From positions 1 through 9,973 of the forward strand of contig CAZBLP010000061.1 in NCBI GenBank assembly GCA_964492825.1: 9,973 bases of DNA. Reading direction: 5' to 3'. Position numbers and translations under genes: made by a program. The notes under the pieces were generated by a model. The model ran no database searches and was not told the origin of the DNA. It was given only the letters and a program-made list of their open reading frames with translations. Positions 1-6,540 of this stretch are shown here, one piece after another. The stretch is from CAZBLP01 sp964492825. Its GTDB lineage: Bacteria > DYJV01. Every line of letters starts with the position of its first letter. The first letter of the stretch is position 1.

Positions 1-12
1 CAAATTAGGCTG

Positions 13-58
13 ATCGCGAATCAATTGCTGAAATGCATCGCGAAAAATCGCGAATCAA
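13..58 (+). repeat. Short tandem-like copies of ATCGCGAATCAA
   Basis: The 12-mer ATCGCGAATCAA occurs at 13-24 and 47-58, and its first eight bases occur again at 37-44. Close variants with T for G (TCGCTAATCAA) reappear at 1754-1765 and 1788-1798, near the other end of the eukaryotic-looking segment. The function is unknown. It may be part of a dispersed repeat. Confidence 0.6.
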
Positions 59-148
59 ATTTGGCTCTAAGCTTACTACTATTACTGTGTGAGCAGGAAT
101 CTAGTAGTCTCAGAACTGGGTAAGGATAGCCAACTCAGTGCACTGCCA

Positions 149-174
149 CTGTGTGTGTATACGCACACACACAG
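149..174. repeat. GT/CA microsatellite forming an inverted repeat
   Basis: A GT run (151-158) is followed after a six-base spacer by a CA run (165-173). The ten-base arms 149-158 and 165-174 are exact reverse complements. This is typical eukaryotic simple-sequence DNA. No function is inferred. Confidence 0.8.
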
Positions 175-182
175 AAGACAAA

Positions 183-197
183 ACATACATACATACA
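183..197. repeat. CATA tetranucleotide microsatellite
   Basis: About three to four units of ACAT occur in tandem, followed by the related sequence ACACAGATACATAT. This is simple-sequence DNA of eukaryotic style. Confidence 0.75.
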
Positions 198-293
198 CAG
201 ATACATATTTAGATCAACCCTGTTGTGACACCGTCACTTGACCTTGTCTGGGTTTATGACATGTTATGTATACTTATCCTTTGCAGAGCTTAT

Positions 294-312
294 CCCCCCC
301 ACACACACACAC
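294..312. repeat. Compound C-run plus AC microsatellite
   Basis: Seven C residues (294-300) run directly into six AC units (301-312). The nearby C-run plus CT tract at 384-413 has the same architecture. Confidence 0.8.
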
Positions 313-383
313 TGCGCCTATAGCCACCCACGCTCCCCTTTCTCCCGCGTGAAAGCAGCATTAAAAGTAACAGTTCATGGCTA

Positions 384-416
<33 letters not shown>

Positions 417-884
417 GTGGTGAGTTGTCTAACATTTAGTAATACATTTTCAGCAGAAAGCATCTATGAGTGAATTGCGAAATGTTAGCAGTTAGGTGAA
501 TACCATGAAACATTGTCAGAGTTTTGATTATTTGTGGAACATTGTCAGACTGACAGGATGGCTGGGATAACTTATTGTTAGCCATCATCTATTTTTTTTT
601 GCGAAAGGGCGTGACAGGTCTGACGAATTTGACATACTTTGATGATGCAGTGACACTATATGTGACTGTTGGGTTGCGGTCATTTGCCACCCTTTAATAT
701 GAAACAATTTTCTAGCAAAGCTTTGGACAACCTCGGTTACTAGTGATAATTTCCATGTTGAAGAGATCTGATTTTCTGAGATATCTGGCTGGCACACCAT
801 GTTATACAGGGAATTTTGTCTTCCTAGATTAATGATAATTGCAGTCATAGATGTAGCCCTGAATGAATGCAGGGTATCCACGCA

Positions 885-930
885 TCCTGGAAAACCTGGA
901 AAATAGCAAATTAATTTTCCAGGTCCTGGA
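885..930. repeat. CCTGGAAAA direct and inverted repeat
   Basis: CCTGGAAAA occurs twice in tandem (886-903). The arm ACCTGGAAAAT (894-904) is repeated exactly in inverted form as ATTTTCCAGGT (914-924) around a nine-base loop, and CCTGGAA follows again at 925-931. This resembles short CCTGGAAAA-rich repeats that I recall from animal genomes, though I could not confirm this. It may be a fragment of a dispersed element. Confidence 0.5.
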
Positions 931-1476
931 AGAGTACTTGAATTTTACAAAATCAGGAGAAGTCCTGAAAAAAATATTGCCTGGGACCACTTAAATGAAC
1001 CAAATAAGGGGATTTGTATTTGAGTAGCCTTGCATTAACAAAATAAACCATTTATATTGTCAATATTAAAAATAATCCCCAATACATTGTAAAAGCTTTA
1101 AAATGAGACCAATAAAAGTATTGGTATCCCAAAAGTGGATGGATCGGTCTTTGATATTAAGAAATCCATGGGTCATGGTTTCATCCACCTGAATTACAAT
1201 TAATATCCTTATATCATTGATTAAAGGATAATCTTAGCTTTGTTACAAAAGGAAGCCAAATGTTCATAGCCTCATGTATTTTAATAAGCCAATTATATCT
1301 AAGTAACACTGTTTACATTGCCAATCAAAAGTAATAAATTGCAATTAGACTGATCTACATACAATTATTAAGTTGGCTAATTTTGGTTTATGAAATCAAT
1401 ACTAAAGAAAAAAATATTAAATAATTTACACAAGCATACATGTTCTTAAAAAGAATTTGAAAAAATATTGAGCAGT

Positions 1477-1526
1477 GGGGCAAATGACCGGATTCTGAAT
1501 AAGCAAAGGGGCAAATGTCAGTGGGG
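1477..1526 (+). repeat. Short direct repeats GGGGCAAATG and CAGTGGGG
   Basis: GGGGCAAATG occurs at 1477-1486 and 1508-1517, and CAGTGGGG occurs at 1473-1480 and 1519-1526, so the two units interlock. They stand out as GC-rich in an AT-rich neighbourhood. The function is unknown. Confidence 0.5.
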
Positions 1527-1751
1527 ATGATCTGGACTCGTGACTATTACGATAATCAATTCAGTCCAGGAATTGAATTGAATTTGTACAAGATTTGAAT
1601 TATTGGTCATACCATGTCAAATAAATCTGAAATCATACATTATGCTAGGTAAGTTTATAATGTTAAACAAAATGTTAAACACGTTAAGGTTTTTGCAAAA
1701 AAAAGGAATTATGTCATACTTGCCATAAAAAATATCGCTACACAAAATATG

Positions 1752-1787
1752 CAATCGCTAATCAATTTCCAGATTGATTAGCAATTG
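1752..1787. repeat. 15-base imperfect inverted repeat (hairpin)
   Basis: CAATCGCTAATCAAT (1752-1766) and ATTGATTAGCAATTG (1773-1787) are reverse complements apart from one mismatch, around the loop TTCCAG. It has no T-tract in the position expected for a bacterial terminator. It is related to the TCGCGAATCAA copies at 13-58, which argues that the eukaryotic-type DNA extends at least to here. Confidence 0.6.
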
Positions 1788-1949
1788 TCGCTAATCAAAA
1801 TTTTCAAAACAAAATGTTCCCTGCATTGTCAATCATAGAGCATGATTTGTATGAATATAACTATTGCAGTAAAACAGGGAATATAAAATTTTCGTGCCTA
1901 TTACTGTAATGCTCTTAAGTATAGGACCTTTTTTAACTTTACTACAAAA

Positions 1950-1963
1950 TATAAGATAAGGGA
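1950..1963 (+). promoter_or_regulatory. Possible -10 box and ribosome binding site of the protease gene
   Basis: TATAAG (1950-1955) matches five of six positions of the sigma-70 -10 consensus, but no good -35 box lies upstream. AAGGGA (1958-1963) is a ribosome binding site six bases before the ATG at 1970. The binding site is convincing and the promoter is weak. Because the -10 and the binding site nearly touch, the promoter would give a very short leader. Confidence 0.4.
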
Positions 1964-1969
1964 TTTTTT

Positions 1970-3418
1970 ATGAAATATTTTAAATTTATTTTTATTTTTA
2001 TTTTTATTTTAGAATCACTTCTATTTTCTGAAAGTTTTATAATAAAACATAAAAAAGCTCATTCTTTTAAAGAATTCTTGCTATATTACAAAAAGGTCAA
2101 CAATCTTAATATTAATAATTTTTCCGGTAAACCAATCCCAAACAGAATCCATAAATTTCACTTTTTAATAAATAAAAATCTCCATACTGTCTTATATAAA
2201 AATAGTTTTTCAGAAACAGGAGATCCACTATTGTCAGAACAAGATTGGCTAAAAGCTGTTGACGGTCTGGAACTTATAAATATGAGCAAAGGTGACGGTA
2301 TTGTTATAGGGTTGTTAGATTCTGGTGTTGAAATGGAACATGAAGATTTAAAAGGTCAATTTTTAAAATATTACAATGTAGCAGAAGATTCTTATGATGT
2401 TTCTGATGGCTTTGGACATGGGACATCAGTTGCAGGTATAATAGGCGCAATTGCCAATAATGGTATTGGGATTAGAGGAGTTGCTCCTGATGTAAAATTT
2501 GTAGTTGCTAAAATCAACATAGGAGCATCTCCTACTTTTGATGACTATTCCGTTGCCAAAGGAATATATTATCTTGTTGACAATGGTGCTAAAATTATCA
2601 ATATGAGCATACAGATGGACCAGAGCAACGAGGTAATTGATGATGCTATTAATTATGCAGAGGAAAAAGGAGTCATACTTGTAGCTGCATCAGGTAATGC
2701 AGGAGAAGATGAAGAGAGTTATCCAGCAAGAAACAGTTATGTGCTTGGTATTGGTTCTGTTAATAACGATTTTGAAAAAAGCAGTTTTTCCAATTATGAT
2801 GACAACCTTTTCATAATGGCACCAGGCGAACAAATTTTAACTACATATATTGGCAATAACTATGCCCGTCAAAACGGCACTTCATTTTCTGCACCTATAA
2901 TTTCAGGAATAATTGCTGATATGCTTTCATTAAATCCATACTATTCATTAAATGACATAAAAAAAATTTTACTTCACAATGCTTATAATGACTCTTCACT
3001 CCAGTTTAAAGTTGTTGACATGGATAATGCTATACTTGGAACAGGTGTGCAATTTGTTACTAAAAATGAATTCCATTATGGAGAGACTTTTCAATTGTCT
3101 ATGACACTGCCTCCTTTTAGCAATAGTTTTGACTTTTATTTCGGTTTTATAATGCCAGACGGACAAGTTGCTATTTTACAATACAAAGACCATTATTATT
3201 ACGATGTTTTTTATTCTGATTCTCTGCCTACCTGCTCGCTTTCTCCAATAGACGATTACATGCAAGTTGATGTTTATGGAGGTGATAATGCAGTGCTTTC
3301 TACATTGACATTTGAAGAGGACCTGCAATCAGGGACATATGAAGCTTGTGCAGTATACAGTAAAAATAACAAAAGTTTAGGTTATGTGCAGTGTAAAAAA
3401 TTTAATCTTTTACAATAA
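1970..3418 (+). CDS. Secreted subtilisin-family (S8) serine protease
   Basis: This is an extracytoplasmic serine endopeptidase. Residues 1-22 form a signal peptide (MKYFK followed by a phenylalanine/isoleucine-rich core). Residues 23 to about 90 look like a short propeptide or linker. The catalytic domain spans about 100-345, with Asp117 in LLDSGV, His150 in GHGTSVAG, the oxyanion Asn243 in ASGNAG and Ser305 in NGTSFSAP. All four key residues are intact, so an active enzyme is expected. The last 120 or so residues (from about 360) form a separate beta-rich domain with PDGQ and three cysteines (422, 460, 474). It resembles accessory domains seen on bacterial secreted proteins but I cannot name it. 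The start is fixed by AAGGGA six bases upstream and by the signal peptide. It is the first complete bacterial gene after the eukaryotic-looking DNA, and the activase gene follows 18 bases later. The substrate is unknown. Confidence 0.93.
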   Translation: MKYFKFIFIFIFILESLLFSESFIIKHKKAHSFKEFLLYYKKVNNLNINNFSGKPIPNRIHKFHFLINKNLHTVLYKNSFSETGDPLLSEQDWLKAVDGLELINMSKGDGIVIGLLDSGVEMEHEDLKGQFLKYYNVAEDSYDVSDGFGHGTSVAGIIGAIANNGIGIRGVAPDVKFVVAKINIGASPTFDDYSVAKGIYYLVDNGAKIINMSIQMDQSNEVIDDAINYAEEKGVILVAASGNAGEDEESYPARNSYVLGIGSVNNDFEKSSFSNYDDNLFIMAPGEQILTTYIGNNYARQNGTSFSAPIISGIIADMLSLNPYYSLNDIKKILLHNAYNDSSLQFKVVDMDNAILGTGVQFVTKNEFHYGETFQLSMTLPPFSNSFDFYFGFIMPDGQVAILQYKDHYYYDVFYSDSLPTCSLSPIDDYMQVDVYGGDNAVLSTLTFEEDLQSGTYEACAVYSKNNKSLGYVQCKKFNLLQ

Positions 3419-3436
3419 AACATTAGAGAGGACAGT

Positions 3437-4207
3437 ATGAGTTATTATATGGGACTGGATTTAGGCTCATCAATGAGTAAAGGCATTATCATAAATGACA
3501 ATAACAGCATTGTTTCAAAATATATGGTAAAAACAGGTTACAGTTTTTCTGAAGCAGCTTGTTTAATAAGAGACAATCTTTTATTAAATACAGGTATTAA
3601 AATGGAGGATATTGTCAATGTTGTTTCTTCGGGATATGGGAGGAAAAATGTTGAATTTGCCAATAGCTATAAAACAGAAATAATTTGCCATGCAAAAGGT
3701 GCATATTTTTATTTTAAAAAAAACGGAAAAATAATTGACATAGGCGGACAAGATAATAAAGTTATAACAATTGATAATGAAGGCAAAGTCTTAAATTTCA
3801 AGATGAATCGTAAATGTGCCGCAGGAACAGGTGCTTTTATAGAAGAAACTGCCAACAGACTGGGCATAAAATTAAACGAATTGGAACACTATGCAAGAAA
3901 AGCTGATAAAGATATTACTATTGCAAGTTTTTGTACTGTATTTGCACAAACAGAAATAATAAAACTGATTAAAGAAGGCCATTCCATTGAAAATATTTCA
4001 AAGGGAATTTTTAATTCAGTCTGTCAGAGAATTATAGAAATGGATACTTTTAATGATTTTATGATATTAACAGGAGGAGTAATTGCTAATTTTCCGATAA
4101 TAAAAGAATTAATTGAAAATAAAACCAACTGCCAGGTTTTAATTCCTCCTGCCCCTCAATATTGTGGAGCTTTTGGAGCTGCATTAATTGCTAAAAATGA
4201 ACTTTAA
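3437..4207 (+). CDS. BadF/BcrA/HgdC-type CoA-enzyme activase (2-hydroxyacyl-CoA dehydratase activator)
   Basis: This is a cytoplasmic ATPase of the ASKHA (actin/Hsp70-like) fold. In known family members, ATP hydrolysis drives one electron from a [4Fe-4S] cluster at the dimer interface into a 2-hydroxyacyl-CoA dehydratase or benzoyl-CoA reductase. Phosphate-binding loops are visible at 6-16 (GLDLGSSMSKG) and 101-107 (DIGGQDN), and an adenosine-type motif at 212-218 (TGGVIAN). Cys127 in KCAAGTG and Cys166 in SFCTVF fall exactly at the cluster-ligand positions reported for the Acidaminococcus activator. The length of 256 residues is normal for the single-domain form. A GAGAGGA ribosome binding site precedes the ATG and an 18-base gap follows the protease, so the two are probably cotranscribed. 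No dehydratase subunit is in the window, so the partner and pathway are unknown. The gene ends in a 4-base overlap with the convergent methyltransferase gene. Confidence 0.9.
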   Translation: MSYYMGLDLGSSMSKGIIINDNNSIVSKYMVKTGYSFSEAACLIRDNLLLNTGIKMEDIVNVVSSGYGRKNVEFANSYKTEIICHAKGAYFYFKKNGKIIDIGGQDNKVITIDNEGKVLNFKMNRKCAAGTGAFIEETANRLGIKLNELEHYARKADKDITIASFCTVFAQTEIIKLIKEGHSIENISKGIFNSVCQRIIEMDTFNDFMILTGGVIANFPIIKELIENKTNCQVLIPPAPQYCGAFGAALIAKNEL

Positions 4208-4797
4208 GGTTTTTTGCCTGTTAAACCAAGGGCAACCTCTATCCATTTCACGTTAATAAAACCTGCGTTTATCAATCTCTTTTTTACACCTTTAGGAATA
4301 TTTTTACCTAACTTCTCTCCAGGTTTTCCTGTATAATGAAATAAATATCTGTTGGATTTTAAAATCTTGAATAAATTATTATAGAAATTCTGCGAATATA
4401 AAAAACCTGCTCTTTTTAATCTTGGCGGATCATGAATAATTGCATCAAAATAATTTGCAGGAAAACAGTCTATAATATCTTCTGCATTAGCAATTATTTT
4501 TAAAATATTTTTCGAACTGAATAACATTTCTGAGGCAATATTTTTTTTAGCCATTTCATGCATATAAGGATCGTTGTCAATTGTATATACTTTATCAGCC
4601 TTTTTAGACGCTTCTATGGCAGTATATCCGAGGCCTGTGCAAATATCCAGAACTTTATAATTTTTTTTTATTGGTATTGAAGCCACTTTATTTCTTGCAT
4701 CTTCAAAAGGTGTTAATTTTACAGTTTGATGCATTCTGATTCCGTCAACTTCAATACTTCCATCAATTAATTTGTAATAAGAGTATCTTTTAAACAT
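4204..4797 (-). CDS. SAM-dependent methyltransferase, archaeal-type (COG2521-like)
   Basis: This is a class I (Rossmann-fold) methyltransferase of 197 residues. The SAM-binding motif I is at 49-60 (VLDICTGLGYTA), and the acidic residue for the ribose is in YTIDND (71-76). DPPR (123-126) sits at the motif IV position and FHYTGKPG (153-160) follows. DPPR with a later FHYTG-PG is the pattern I associate with a family mostly annotated in archaea (COG2521, predicted methyltransferase). The substrate is not known; DPP-type motifs often go with methylation of a base nitrogen in nucleic acid, but this is inference. The start lies 10 bases after the stop of the upstream exported-protein gene. It has no clear ribosome binding site of its own, so coupled reinitiation is likely. 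Its stop overlaps the activase stop tail to tail, leaving no room for a conventional terminator. Confidence 0.8.
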   Translation of the reverse strand: MFKRYSYYKLIDGSIEVDGIRMHQTVKLTPFEDARNKVASIPIKKNYKVLDICTGLGYTAIEASKKADKVYTIDNDPYMHEMAKKNIASEMLFSSKNILKIIANAEDIIDCFPANYFDAIIHDPPRLKRAGFLYSQNFYNNLFKILKSNRYLFHYTGKPGEKLGKNIPKGVKKRLINAGFINVKWIEVALGLTGKKP

Positions 4798-4807
4798 ATT
4801 GGAAGGG

Positions 4808-5566
4808 TTATTTCTGATTTAAATCAAAGATATATCTGAAGCCTGTATAAAGGTAGTTGTTTTGAGCCCTTTCATCTTCTTTGACATTTTGCTCTAATGA
4901 ATATAAAAGAACTAATGAAAATTTTTTATCAAATGATACTTCATAAGAAAATGAAAATTTCTGCGATTTTTCATCTTGAAGCATATAAATATTTTCATTG
5001 TCACCGCCAACATCAGTATCAATGTATTGATATAAAAAGTCAAATTTGTTGTTATTGAAAAATTTTGTAATATTTATCTTATATCCTTTTTCTGTAATAT
5101 TAAATTCTTTTATTTTTTGAAAATAATCTTTTTGATAAAAATAGGAAAATTTGGAAGCTATATTGTAACCCAAATATTGCTGTAAATCAAAATTATACCC
5201 TCTTTTAAAAAATCTTTCCTGATTTTTTGCAACAGGTATAAATTCTGAAGATTCATCATTATAGCCTATTTTCAAAGATAAAGACTTTGGAATATTAATT
5301 TTGATATTAGGAGAAATTGTTTCACTTTTAATGTCAAAATATTTGTGCAGTTTATCATTTTCAAAAATATTTCTTTTTTTATTTTGAATTTTTAAATTGA
5401 TTTTTTTAGAAATTATGTTATTTCCTATTATGGACACAGGTAAATTGTAATATTTAATTTTAAAATTTTCCTGATGCAAAAGATAGCTATTAAAAATATT
5501 ATCTTCTGCAATAAGTGTTCCAATTAATATGAATATTAGTAAGAGTATTGTAAATATACTTCTCAT
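4808..5566 (-). CDS. Exported protein of unknown function, possible outer-membrane beta-barrel
   Basis: I do not recognise this gene. The product has 252 residues. Residues 1-20 form a signal peptide (MRSIF, then a leucine/isoleucine core, with probable cleavage after LIA at 20, before ED), so it leaves the cytoplasm. There is no lipobox cysteine. The mature part is rich in lysine, asparagine and aromatics. Its second half (about 110-252) shows alternating polar and aromatic residues in short stretches separated by charged turns, ending in a strand-like YTGFRYIFDL. This is what a small outer-membrane beta-barrel or a periplasmic beta-sheet protein would look like. The ribosome binding site is weak. 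It is transcribed divergently from the HU gene across a 115-base gap and leads directly into the methyltransferase gene, so the two form a two-gene unit. No function can be assigned. Confidence 0.75.
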   Translation of the reverse strand: MRSIFTILLLIFILIGTLIAEDNIFNSYLLHQENFKIKYYNLPVSIIGNNIISKKINLKIQNKKRNIFENDKLHKYFDIKSETISPNIKINIPKSLSLKIGYNDESSEFIPVAKNQERFFKRGYNFDLQQYLGYNIASKFSYFYQKDYFQKIKEFNITEKGYKINITKFFNNNKFDFLYQYIDTDVGGDNENIYMLQDEKSQKFSFSYEVSFDKKFSLVLLYSLEQNVKEDERAQNNYLYTGFRYIFDLNQK

Positions 5567-5608
5567 ACTTGTTTATTAAAATATTTTTAAAAAAAAATCA
5601 ACAAAAAC

Positions 5609-5637
5609 TTGACAAAAATTTAAATTGGTATTAATAC
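5609..5637 (+). promoter_or_regulatory. Promoter of the HU operon with consensus -35
   Basis: TTGACA (5609-5614) is a perfect -35 box. With a 17-base spacer it places TAATAC (5632-5637) at the -10 position, a weak match. The region lies between the divergent genes at 5566 and 5682. On the other strand the same bases read TTGTCA, which could serve as a -35 for the minus-strand pair, though no good -10 is evident there. Confidence 0.55.
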
Positions 5638-5638
5638 C
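5627..5638. promoter_or_regulatory. Perfect palindrome GGTATTAATACC, candidate operator
   Basis: This is a 12-base perfect palindrome. It covers the presumed -10 box of the HU operon and lies about 45 bases before the HU start. The position is that expected of a repressor site. The binding protein is unknown. HU-type proteins bind with little sequence specificity, so autoregulation by HU is not a strong explanation. Confidence 0.4.
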
Positions 5639-5681
5639 GCACACCTAACCATTAACTTATTGAAATGAAAGGAGTATAAAT

Positions 5682-5957
5682 ATGACAAAATCGGAAATCG
5701 TAAAAAAACTGGCAGAAAAAGAGAATCTCAAAAGAAAAATTGCTGAAGAAATTGTTGACATAGTTTTTAACAGCATGAAAGAAGCTCTTGTCAATGGTGA
5801 TAAAGTTGAAATAAGAGGTTTTGGCACTTTCAAAGTAAAAAACTATAAGCCATACGAGGGAAGGAACCCCAGAACAGGGGAGGTGATCAATGTATCAGAA
5901 AAGAAATTGCCATTTTTTAAAGTTGGCAAAGAACTTAAAGAAAAGCTTAATTCTTAG
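5682..5957 (+). CDS. HU/IHF-family nucleoid DNA-binding protein
   Basis: This is a small dimeric histone-like protein that bends and compacts DNA in the nucleoid. At 91 residues it has the normal family length. The N-terminal helical part (1-40) is followed by the signature GFGTF (46-50) and the beta-arm tip RNPRTGE (61-67), whose Pro63 is the intercalating proline. The C-terminal part PFFKVGKELKEKLN (77-90) leans towards the IHF-like subgroup, but HU and IHF cannot be separated safely here. The start is supported by a strong AAAGGAG seven bases upstream (5668-5674). It is the first gene of a six-gene run. Codons for residues 66-69 double as the ribosome binding site and start region of the next gene, so this stretch is under two constraints. 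Confidence 0.96.
   Translation: MTKSEIVKKLAEKENLKRKIAEEIVDIVFNSMKEALVNGDKVEIRGFGTFKVKNYKPYEGRNPRTGEVINVSEKKLPFFKVGKELKEKLNS
5877..5888 (+). promoter_or_regulatory. Near-ideal Shine-Dalgarno site inside the HU gene
   Basis: GGGGAGGTGATC lies in the HU coding sequence and contains GGAGGTGATC, fully complementary to the usual 3' end of bacterial 16S rRNA. GGAGG ends six bases before the ATG at 5890, which is ideal spacing. It fixes the start of the transglycosylase gene 68 bases before the end of HU. Confidence 0.7.
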
Positions 5958-6540
5958 TATTTGTTTTATTGTTATTTGTGTATTACATTTACACTCTAAA
6001 AACTTATATATCTATAAAAACAGCAATGGTAATATTTTACTTACCAATGTTAACACATTTAATTTAAACAAAAGCTATACGAAAATCAAAACCATAAAGC
6101 TAACACCTGTAAGATTTAACATTGTTAAGAGCTATCAACTGCCCAATGTATTGCATATTTTAAAAAAAGTTGCGCAAGATTACAATATTGATTATAAATT
6201 ACTGAAATCAGTAGCTTTAGTAGAATCCAATCTTAAACACGATGCTGTATCAACAAAAGGTGCTGTAGGTATTATGCAATTAATGCCTGAAACAGCTTCA
6301 AGATTTGGCGTAAATAATTTAAACAATATTGAAGAAAATATTCGAGGTGGAGCAAAATATTTAAAATATTTGCTTAAAAAATTCAATGGTAATACCAAAC
6401 TGGCAATAGCAGCATATAATGCAGGTGAGAATACAATAGCCAAATATAATGGGGTACCTCCATATCCTGAGACTAAAAGGTATCTGCATAAAGTTTTATC
6501 ATTATACAGGCAATTTTTGCACAATGAAAACTTTTTTTAA
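5890..6540 (+). CDS. Lytic transglycosylase (SLT-type) with N-terminal signal and DUF4124-like segment
   Basis: This peptidoglycan-cleaving enzyme acts in the periplasm or at the envelope, cutting the MurNAc-GlcNAc bond with formation of 1,6-anhydroMurNAc. The order of parts in the 216 residues is a basic N-region (1-19), a hydrophobic core (20-35) acting as signal or anchor, and a short DUF4124-like strand segment (about 38-54, LYIYKNSNGNILLTN). The SLT domain follows from about 86, with catalytic Glu112 in ALVESN, GAVGIMQLMP (124-133), AAYNAGE (174-180) and the C-terminal PPYPETKRYL. The ATG at 5890 is chosen for its near-perfect ribosome binding site. A TTG at 5923 would give a shorter N-region and cannot be excluded. 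The gene overlaps HU by 68 bases and pgsA by 17. DUF4124 plus SLT is a common pairing in Gram-negative bacteria. Confidence 0.9.
   Translation: MYQKRNCHFLKLAKNLKKSLILSICFIVICVLHLHSKNLYIYKNSNGNILLTNVNTFNLNKSYTKIKTIKLTPVRFNIVKSYQLPNVLHILKKVAQDYNIDYKLLKSVALVESNLKHDAVSTKGAVGIMQLMPETASRFGVNNLNNIEENIRGGAKYLKYLLKKFNGNTKLAIAAYNAGENTIAKYNGVPPYPETKRYLHKVLSLYRQFLHNENFF

Noticed and set aside
585..881. 98-codon minus-strand open frame in the eukaryotic-looking part
   Set aside because: No motif, splice context or transposon similarity could be recognised. This length is expected by chance.
1752..1787. Hairpin considered as a rho-independent terminator
   Set aside because: It lacks a GC-rich stem and a following T-tract, and it belongs to the eukaryotic-looking repeat family.
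6449..6523. Upstream ATG extending pgsA by 25 residues
   Set aside because: The extension is unlike the family N-terminus and lies within the transglycosylase gene. The ATG at 6524 gives the usual length.
6192..6524. 110-codon minus-strand open frame
   Set aside because: It lies wholly antisense to the transglycosylase, whose catalytic motifs are clear.
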